Source: CAKSHC01 sp045631845
GTDB lineage: Bacteria > Bacillota > Clostridia > Oscillospirales > UMGS1783
Length of the DNA stretch: 29,980 nt
NCBI GenBank assembly: GCA_045631845.1
Contig: JAZQVM010000014.1
Coordinates: forward strand, 1-29,980
Direction: 5' to 3'
The number at the start of each line of letters is the position of its first letter. The stretch's first letter is position 1. This document shows positions 24,438 through 29,980 of this stretch, in pieces. The notes beneath the pieces are model-generated. The model was given only the letters and a program-made list of their open reading frames with translations. It searched no databases and was not told the DNA's origin. The translations under genes were made by a program, and so were the position numbers.

Positions 24438-24998
24438 TTATAACGTCCACAATTCCTGTGTTCCTGTTGATACCGCAACGGCACCGCAACCCAGCGCAGC
24501 CATGACCTCCGCTTTCGTTTCGATCAATCCTCCGGCAATAACCGGAACATCCTCCAAAACAAAACGAGCAATCACTTTATTAATCACACCGGGCAGGATC
24601 TCAATAAAATCCGGCCGCGTGGCGGTAATCATATCTCGAATACTTTCTAGCCCCTGTGAATCAATGGCAAAGTATCGTTGAACGGCAATCACGCCCAATT
24701 CTTTGGCGCTCTTAATCAAAGATGCCTTTGTACTAATAATACCGTCCGCACCAAGCTTAACCAAATATTCAACGCCGCATCGATCTTTGCCAATACCGCG
24801 CATCAAATCGATGTGCACAAAAATCGCCTTACCCCTTTCATGCGCCATACGAATCTGATCGGCCACCGTTATAACGGTGCCTTCCAACACAAATACTATC
24901 TGCGTTGGTGATTCCAGTGCTTGCTCAAATCGATCTTCATGCACAGAGGCTACCAGCGGGCAGATTCCCAGACGCTCCTGTATTTCAGAAAATGTCAT
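24438..24998 (-). CDS. glpP: Glycerol-3-phosphate responsive antiterminator GlpP
   Basis: 186 residues, a single TIM-barrel-like domain typical of GlpP: ICPLVASVHEDRFEQALES at the start, VFVLEGTVITVADQI, FVHIDLMRGIGKDRCGVEYL, DGIISTKASLIKSAKELG, PDFIEILPGVINK and the closing PVIAGGLIETKAEV. GlpP senses glycerol-3-phosphate and binds glp leader RNA to prevent termination. Its gene has a perfect consensus promoter and is followed by the probable target hairpin and the three oxidoreductase genes. No glpK or glpF is in the window. The ATG at 24998 has AAGGGATG upstream. Confidence 0.93.
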   Translation of the reverse strand: MTFSEIQERLGICPLVASVHEDRFEQALESPTQIVFVLEGTVITVADQIRMAHERGKAIFVHIDLMRGIGKDRCGVEYLVKLGADGIISTKASLIKSAKELGVIAVQRYFAIDSQGLESIRDMITATRPDFIEILPGVINKVIARFVLEDVPVIAGGLIETKAEVMAALGCGAVAVSTGTQELWTL

Positions 24999-25028
24999 GT
25001 CATCATCCCTTCAAATGTATCCTTTTGC

Positions 25029-25057
25029 ATTATATATGATTTAAAAAATTTTGTCAA
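25029..25057 (-). promoter_or_regulatory. Consensus sigma-A promoter of glpP
   Basis: TTGACA (25052-25057) and TATAAT (25029-25034) on the minus strand are both perfect and 17 nt apart. The start would be near 25022, about 24 nt before the glpP ATG. It begins immediately after the larA terminator. As the only clear promoter upstream of the four genes, it suggests control at the hairpin rather than at initiation. Confidence 0.82.
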
Positions 25058-25063
25058 TAGATA

Positions 25064-25100
25064 TAAAACCAAGAACTCAGTAATGCTGAGTTCTTGGTTT
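25064..25100 (-). terminator. Intrinsic terminator of the dehydrogenase-larA operon
   Basis: AAACCAAGAACTCAG and CTGAGTTCTTGGTTT form a perfect 15-bp stem with a 5-nt loop (TAATG), followed by a TTTTATAT tract on the minus strand, 2 nt beyond the larA stop. It separates larA from the glpP promoter. Confidence 0.88.
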
Positions 25101-25102
25101 GT

Positions 25103-26347
25103 TTAGTCACATTGCGGAAGCGTGGATCCGGCATACGGCATAACGGTAACCTTGGCGTCTTTACCGCATTTAGCAAAAGCCGCATCCACGGCTTCTTGTA
25201 CCGAAGCAAAGGGAGTCAGATGGATAGAACGGACAAAATCCGGTTCCAAATCACTTACCAAATAAATATCTACCTTTTGCTTAACCAGCGCAATGGCTGC
25301 CGCCTTATGTCCGCCGAGTTCAAAGTTCTTTTTGATCTCAACAACCATTTCATCGGGTGTCATGGTTGTCATCCAGCGCTCAAAGCTCTTATTCTCCAAG
25401 CCTTCCTTGCAGGATGCTACCAAGATGATCACACCGCCGTCTTTTACGGCAAATTTGGCATTGTCCAGACCTTTTTGAGCCTGATACAAATTCAAATCCT
25501 TGGGATAGCCGCCTGAGGACGCCACAACAATTTCCGCACGCTCCTTAATATTTACCTTATACAGCGTATCTAAGAAACGGCATCCGGCACGATGCGCCTC
25601 GATGTAGTGACCAGCAAAAGACTTTAGAATCTTCTTATGTTCACTGAGTACCACATTAACGATATAGTCAATCGGACAAAATTCAGCAACACTGTCGATA
25701 TCCTCGCGAACGGGATTGCCATCAATACGGCCGGTGGCCGCCTCTTCACGGACCATCATAGAATGATTTACCTGAATGGCATCGCAGGTCGATACACCCG
25801 GCATAATGGCTTTAGCGCCGCCGGAATAACCGGCAAAGTAGTGATATTCAATGTTGCCGACGCAGATTCTGCGATCAGCGTTAGCCACAACATCAAACAC
25901 ATCAACCGGCGTACCAACTTTGGTAGTCCCTAAATGTACGCAATTCTTAGCGTTGGCATCAATACAATTTACCTTATCGTAAACTTCCTTGCCAACCAGA
26001 CGAATCATCTCTTCTTCGGTGTGTTCACGGTGAGAACCCAAAGCAAAAACAACTGTAATGTCTTCAAACTTTACATTTGCCTCCTGCAATTCCTCAAGAA
26101 TAGGAGGAATTACATCATAACTCGGCACAGGGCGGGTAATATCACTGGTGATGATAACAATCTTCTCACCGGGTTTTACTACCTCACGCAAGCGGGGAGC
26201 GCCGATCGGCTCGGCCAAAGAACGACGAACTTCTTCCCTGCCGGCTTCTTGCGCATTAACAGGATTGGCCTTGATGGTACAAGAATAATTCGAATCAGGA
26301 ATCTCAAAGGACACCTGAGTCTTGCTGTAATTCAACTCAAATTTCAT
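25103..26347 (-). CDS. larA: LarA-family nickel-pincer racemase (lactate racemase or related)
   Basis: About 414 residues. It has the residues of nickel-pincer lactate racemase: H106 in GSHREHT, H169 in NIEYHYFAG, the cofactor-attaching lysine K179 in YSGGAKAIMPG and H195 in VNHSMM, lining up with H108, H174, K184 and H200 of the Lactobacillus plantarum enzyme. LarA interconverts D- and L-lactate using a nickel pincer nucleotide made by LarB, LarC and LarE; none of these is here. Relatives act on other 2-hydroxyacids, so lactate is likely but not proved. I start at ATG 26347, behind AAGGGTGA; 10 nt after lpdA. The frame upstream to 26386 overlaps lpdA and is rejected. Confidence 0.88.
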   Translation of the reverse strand: MKFELNYSKTQVSFEIPDSNYSCTIKANPVNAQEAGREEVRRSLAEPIGAPRLREVVKPGEKIVIITSDITRPVPSYDVIPPILEELQEANVKFEDITVVFALGSHREHTEEEMIRLVGKEVYDKVNCIDANAKNCVHLGTTKVGTPVDVFDVVANADRRICVGNIEYHYFAGYSGGAKAIMPGVSTCDAIQVNHSMMVREEAATGRIDGNPVREDIDSVAEFCPIDYIVNVVLSEHKKILKSFAGHYIEAHRAGCRFLDTLYKVNIKERAEIVVASSGGYPKDLNLYQAQKGLDNAKFAVKDGGVIILVASCKEGLENKSFERWMTTMTPDEMVVEIKKNFELGGHKAAAIALVKQKVDIYLVSDLEPDFVRSIHLTPFASVQEAVDAAFAKCGKDAKVTVMPYAGSTLPQCD

Positions 26348-26357
26348 GCCGTCACCC

Positions 26358-27746
26358 TTATCTCTTAATGCTATGAGCACACTCACCCAGAATGGTATGA
26401 GCCGCTTCCATAATCATTTCATTTACAGTCGGGTGCGGGTGAACCGCTTCGGCAATTTCATGAACGGTGCTTTCGAGCTTAATGGCCGCCAGACCTTCAC
26501 CGATCATATCGGTAGCACGGTCGCAGAATAACTGCATACCGAGAATCTCGCCCGTTTTTTCGTCCGAAACAATCTTAACGAAACCTTCCTGCTCACCGAC
26601 GATCAAGGATTTACCATTGCCGGTCGAGGCAAACTTACCAACCTTAACTACATAGCCGGCCTTCTTAGCCGATTCTTCGTCCATACCGACACAAGCAATT
26701 TCAGGAGTGGTATAAACGCAGGCGGGGATCAAGGTATAGTCTGCTTTATGATGATTGCCTTCCTTGCAGTTTCTGGCCGCAACCATACCCTGCTCGCTGG
26801 CCGCATGAGCCAGCATCTTTTTGCCGTTTACATCGCCGATAGCATAGATATTCGGCACATTGGTGCAGCAATAATCATCAACCGTAACAAAACCACGCTC
26901 CATCTTAAGACCAAGCGCCTCAAAGCCAACATTCTGCGACAGAGGGCGACGTCCGGTCGATAGAACGGCAATTTCACCCTTCTCGGTTAATTGCTGACCG
27001 TTCTGCTCAAAGTGCACGGTAAGGCCCGCTTCGATCTTGGAAACTTTTGCATTCAGATAAAAACGAATACCCTTCTTCTCCAAAATCTTACGCATGCCTG
27101 CGGCAATTTCCTTATCGGTACCGGGCAGAATTTCGGGCATCATTTCAACAACCGAAACATCACTGCCGAAATCCTTAAGTACCGAAGCAAATTCCAGACC
27201 GATGACGCCGCCGCCGATCATAACGGCCGACTTGGGCAGTTCGGTCATAGCCAAGAAGCCGTCACTATCCATTACGCCGGGCAGATCGGTGCCGGGGATG
27301 GGAATACGGGACGGATAAGAACCGGTAGCAATAATTGCCTTATCAAAGGTAACGGTGGTATTCTCCTGACTGGAAACCACAATCGTATGGGCATCCATGA
27401 ACTTACCTTCGCCACGAACCAGCGTGACCTTATTGCCACGCACTAATCCCTCAATGCCACGAACCAAGCGAGATACAACAGCATCTTTCTTTGCTGCAAC
27501 CTTTGCATAATCAAAGGTCACATTTTCGGCAAACACGCCATATTCAGCCGCCTCTTTCGCTTCACGGTACAGTTCAGCAGAATGAAGCAATGCTTTCGTA
27601 GGAATACAACCACGATTTAAGCATGTGCCACCGAGGGAATCTTTTTCAATCAGAACCGTTTTCATGCCCAACTGAGCACTGGCAATGGCCGCTACATAGC
27701 CGCCGGGGCCACCGCCCAGAACGGCAACTTCATATTGATATGCCAT
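26358..27746 (-). CDS. lpdA: Dihydrolipoyl dehydrogenase (E3)
   Basis: E3 reoxidises dihydrolipoamide on the E2 partner and passes electrons through FAD and a disulfide to NAD+. 462 residues, normal length without an added lipoyl domain. Visible are the FAD loop LGGGPGGYVAA, the redox pair C42/C47 (GGTCLNRGCIPTKAL), the NAD loop GGGVIGLEFA, and the catalytic His-Glu pair in HPHPTVNEMIMEA. An AGGAG ribosome site precedes the ATG. It lies 68 nt after the E2 gene, with a hairpin in that gap, and larA follows after 10 nt. Confidence 0.97.
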   Translation of the reverse strand: MAYQYEVAVLGGGPGGYVAAIASAQLGMKTVLIEKDSLGGTCLNRGCIPTKALLHSAELYREAKEAAEYGVFAENVTFDYAKVAAKKDAVVSRLVRGIEGLVRGNKVTLVRGEGKFMDAHTIVVSSQENTTVTFDKAIIATGSYPSRIPIPGTDLPGVMDSDGFLAMTELPKSAVMIGGGVIGLEFASVLKDFGSDVSVVEMMPEILPGTDKEIAAGMRKILEKKGIRFYLNAKVSKIEAGLTVHFEQNGQQLTEKGEIAVLSTGRRPLSQNVGFEALGLKMERGFVTVDDYCCTNVPNIYAIGDVNGKKMLAHAASEQGMVAARNCKEGNHHKADYTLIPACVYTTPEIACVGMDEESAKKAGYVVKVGKFASTGNGKSLIVGEQEGFVKIVSDEKTGEILGMQLFCDRATDMIGEGLAAIKLESTVHEIAEAVHPHPTVNEMIMEAAHTILGECAHSIKR

Positions 27747-27777
27747 TTTTCTACTCCTATTGTTTGAGTTTGAGATG

Positions 27778-27807
27778 CAGGGCGTGTAACGCTTGCTACA
27801 CGCCCTG
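27778..27807. other. Intercistronic hairpin between the E2 and lpdA genes
   Basis: CAGGGCGTGTA and TACACGCCCTG form a perfect 11-bp GC-rich stem around an 8-nt loop. Neither strand carries a following T run, so it is not a normal intrinsic terminator; an mRNA-processing, stability or attenuation element is more likely. It lies 8 nt after the E2 stop. Confidence 0.65.
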
Positions 27808-27814
27808 ACTAAAA

Positions 27815-29452
27815 TTACATCATCAGATAAGGATTCTGAAGCAATGTCTTGACATACTGCAAGAACTGAGCGGCGGGAGCGCCGTCAATGATTCTGTGGT
27901 CATAGGTCAAGGACAAGGTCATGATCGGACGAACCACTACCTCACCGTTCTCCGCCACAGGCGTATCGGCAATCTTACCAACTGCCAGAATAGCCGCCTC
28001 GGGAGGATTGATAACTGCAGTAAATTCGTCTACATCGTACATGCCGAGGTTGGTAATGGTGAAGGTACCGTCGGTATATTCCTCACGGGACAGTTTACCC
28101 TCCTTGGCCTTACCGGCCAGATCGGCAACCTGAGCATGAATCTCAACAACCGATTTCGCCTGCGCATCCTTGATATTCGGAACAATCAGGCCGCCATCGA
28201 TAGCAACCGCAACGCCCATGTTGACATAGTTTCTGGTAATGATATCATTACCGCGAACCGTCGAATTGAGCATCGGGAACTTCATCAAAGCATGAGAAAC
28301 AGCCTTGATCAGGATATCGGTATAAGACACCTTGATGTCGGCCGCCTTCAGTTTGGCACGGAAGCGTACCGATTCGCTCATATCCACCTTCATGCGATGA
28401 TTGGCTTGAGCCATGGTGGTCAAGCTGTTCATCATGTTGTTGGCAATCGCACGACGCATACCCGTCATCGGAATGACAGTTTCTTCATGAGCCGAAACTT
28501 CAGCAGGAACAAAGGCAGACTTGGACAGCATATCCATCACATCGGACTTCATGATCTTTCCATTTGCACCGGTTCCCTTAACGTCAGCCAGATCCACACC
28601 GTTCTGCTCGGCAATAACCTTAGCCACAGGAGTAACCTTAACAGCCGTTACATTCGAATTCAGGACATCCTTCTCGATAATCAGACCGTCCGGACCGGAA
28701 CCGACAACCTTCTGAATATCAATATCCTTCTCCTGTGCTCTCATACGGGCACGAGGAGTAGAAAAGACTCTTTCACCGGGAGCACGGGTTACTGCCGGAG
28801 CAGCCGCGGGAGCAGATACCGACGCCGTTTCAACGAGAGCCGAAACAGCAGTGGGAGCCGCCGTAAAGGCCGAAACATCCGTGCCAGGCTCGCCAACAAT
28901 AGCAATCGTTTCGGTAATGGGAACTACCTCACCTTCACCGCGAACGATCTTAAGAAGCGTGCCGGTAGCGGTAGAATCGATGGTAATGGTTAACTTATCG
29001 GTTTCCATCTCGAAGAGAGGCTCGCCTTCATTGACGGTTTCGCCTTCTTTTTTCAACCATTTGATAATAGTACCCTCGGTCATCTGCAGACCCTGCTTGG
29101 GCATAATGATGGCCGAAGCATTTACACTGCTCAGATCCATTGCGGGGGCGGCAGGCGCTTCAACCGCAGGAGCGGCAGGAGCAGGAGCCGATGCCGAAAC
29201 ATCCACCGCTTCACCGGGCTCACCAACAATGGCAATCGTCTCGGTGATGGGAACCAAATCGCCTTCGCCGTGAACGATCTTAAGAAGAGTACCGGTAGCC
29301 GTAGAATCAATGGTGATGGTTAGTTTATCGGTTTCCATCTCGAAAAGAGGCTCGCCCTCATTGACGGTTTCGCCCTCTTTTTTGAGCCATTTGATAATGG
29401 TACCCTCGGTCATCTGGAGACCCTGTTTAGGCATAATGATATTAGATGCCAT
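27815..29452 (-). CDS. Dihydrolipoamide acyltransferase (E2), two lipoyl and two subunit-binding domains
   Basis: E2 is the core of a 2-oxoacid dehydrogenase complex and moves acyl groups from E1 to CoA. 545 residues: lipoyl domain 1 (about 2-80, lipoylated K43 in ETDKLT), an Ala/Pro-rich linker, lipoyl domain 2 (about 113-190, K153), a second linker, two peripheral subunit-binding domains (about 230-265, STPRARMRAQEKDID ... GSGPDGLIIEKDV, and 273-310, VTPVAKVIAEQNGVDL ... GTGANGKIMKSDV), and the acyltransferase domain with DHRIIDG (H519, D523). The start has GGGAGG upstream. Two binding domains are unusual. The acyl substrate (pyruvate, acetoin or branched-chain) cannot be decided from this sequence. 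Confidence 0.93.
   Translation of the reverse strand: MASNIIMPKQGLQMTEGTIIKWLKKEGETVNEGEPLFEMETDKLTITIDSTATGTLLKIVHGEGDLVPITETIAIVGEPGEAVDVSASAPAPAAPAVEAPAAPAMDLSSVNASAIIMPKQGLQMTEGTIIKWLKKEGETVNEGEPLFEMETDKLTITIDSTATGTLLKIVRGEGEVVPITETIAIVGEPGTDVSAFTAAPTAVSALVETASVSAPAAAPAVTRAPGERVFSTPRARMRAQEKDIDIQKVVGSGPDGLIIEKDVLNSNVTAVKVTPVAKVIAEQNGVDLADVKGTGANGKIMKSDVMDMLSKSAFVPAEVSAHEETVIPMTGMRRAIANNMMNSLTTMAQANHRMKVDMSESVRFRAKLKAADIKVSYTDILIKAVSHALMKFPMLNSTVRGNDIITRNYVNMGVAVAIDGGLIVPNIKDAQAKSVVEIHAQVADLAGKAKEGKLSREEYTDGTFTITNLGMYDVDEFTAVINPPEAAILAVGKIADTPVAENGEVVVRPIMTLSLTYDHRIIDGAPAAQFLQYVKTLLQNPYLMM
28883..29110 (-). repeat. Lipoyl-domain coding repeat, copy 2
   Basis: Encodes residues 115-190 of E2. 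It repeats residues 5-80 at a distance of 330 bp, with 73 of 76 amino acids identical (only H/R, D/E and L/V differ, near the end). The DNA is also closely similar. Confidence 0.85.
29213..29440 (-). repeat. Lipoyl-domain coding repeat, copy 1
   Basis: Encodes residues 5-80 of E2, the partner of the repeat at 28883-29110. The near identity points to a recent in-frame tandem duplication or continuing gene conversion. Confidence 0.85.
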
Positions 29453-29466
29453 ATTCTTTGCCTCCC

Positions 29467-29980
29467 TTATTTATACAACGTTCTCTTGATGGCGTCGTAG
29501 ATGTCCTTTTCCTGAGGAACAACCGCATTTTCGAGGCCGAGGTTAAACGGCAGCGGGCAATCCTTAGCGCCGAGACGCTCAACGGGAGCATCCAGATACT
29601 TAAAGCAATTTTCGGAGATCTGAGAGCCGATTTCGGCACCGATACCGCAACGCTTATGAGCCTCATGAACCACAACGGCACGACCGGTCTTCTTAACCGA
29701 GTTAGCAATGGTTTCCATATCGAGAGGCACGATGGTACGAGGATCGATAACCTCTACACTGATGCCCTCCTTCTCCAGTTCCTTTGCAACATTAACGGCC
29801 TTCTGCACGTAGGTATGAGTACCGACAACGGTAACGTCACTACCTTCACGAACAACCTTGGCCTTGCCGAAAGGAATCATGTAATCGGGATCATCGTTGA
29901 CTTCTGCCTTCTGCACGTACAACTGCTTATGTTCAATGAAGATGACAGGGTTATCATCACGGATAGCGGTACGGAGCAAG
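29467..29980 (-). CDS. 2-oxoacid dehydrogenase E1 component, beta subunit, N-terminal part outside window
   Basis: The last 171 or so codons of an E1 beta subunit, which with E1 alpha decarboxylates a 2-oxoacid (or cleaves acetoin) using thiamine diphosphate. The visible part is the C-terminal transketolase-like domain: LLRTAIRDDNPVIFIEHK, GSDVTVVGTHTYVQKA, ISVEVIDPRTIVPLD, and the VVVHEAHKRCGIGAEI motif. The frame stays open to the window edge, and the apparent first codon (TTG at 29979) is internal. E2 follows after 14 nt. Acetoin dehydrogenase, pyruvate dehydrogenase and branched-chain dehydrogenase beta subunits are all possible. Confidence 0.93.
   Translation of the reverse strand, partial: LLRTAIRDDNPVIFIEHKQLYVQKAEVNDDPDYMIPFGKAKVVREGSDVTVVGTHTYVQKAVNVAKELEKEGISVEVIDPRTIVPLDMETIANSVKKTGRAVVVHEAHKRCGIGAEIGSQISENCFKYLDAPVERLGAKDCPLPFNLGLENAVVPQEKDIYDAIKRTLYK

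Noticed and set aside
27896..28993. 365-codon open frame on the + strand opposite the E2 gene
   Set aside because: It is antisense to a well-supported acyltransferase gene, has a histidine/arginine/asparagine-rich low-complexity translation and no ribosome site or family motif; it is a product of codon bias on the other strand.

Overview
The window looks like chromosome from an endospore-forming, anaerobic Firmicute of the class Clostridia. The basis is the set of sporulation genes (spoIVA, a SpoIVFA/SpoIVFB-like pair, the cortex amidase cwlD), strong AAGGAG/GGAGG ribosome binding sites, consensus sigma-A type promoters with 17-nt spacers, and small tightly packed operons. I cannot name the genus. 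Coding density is very high: the longest non-coding gaps are 14335-14485 (151 nt) and 17949-18091 (143 nt), so no stretch over 300 nt lacks a gene. I saw no tRNA, rRNA, CRISPR array, transposase or prophage gene.

Layout, left to right. (1) The end of spoIVA on the + strand, missing about 14 N-terminal residues, closed by a hairpin shared with the converging operon. (2) An eight-gene minus-strand unit transcribed from about 10745 down to 1473: comEC, holA, cwlD, radA, an M23 metallopeptidase (SpoIVFA-like), an M50 site-2 protease (SpoIVFB-like), a TIGR03960-type radical SAM protein and its TIGR03936/DUF2344 partner. Many of these genes overlap. (3) queA-tgt (queuosine tRNA modification), then two tandem yajC paralogues with their own promoter, then a small TIGR04086-type membrane protein behind a terminator-like hairpin. 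(4) asd-dapA on the + strand, the entry to the diaminopimelate/lysine branch. (5) A converging murE-type ligase, a DnaA-box cluster, and an ABC-F gene followed by yifB/comM. (6) glpP, a terminator-like hairpin, then a GlpA-like dehydrogenase, an FAD oxidoreductase and a DUF1667 protein. This looks like a self-contained glycerol-3-phosphate oxidation operon controlled by antitermination. (7) A 2-oxoacid dehydrogenase operon: the end of E1 beta, an E2 with two near-identical lipoyl domains and two subunit-binding domains, dihydrolipoyl dehydrogenase, and a LarA-family nickel racemase.

Most genes are ordinary and well recognised. The points most worth a second look are the DnaA-box cluster away from any dnaA gene, the GlpP-controlled hairpin, the recently duplicated lipoyl domains with a double binding domain, larA inside the dehydrogenase operon, two YajC copies with oppositely charged tails, face-to-face promoters between queA and asd, loss of the metal-binding histidines in the ComEC C-terminal domain, and a MurE lacking the DAP-type DNPR motif. 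I do not see a clearly novel multi-gene system.
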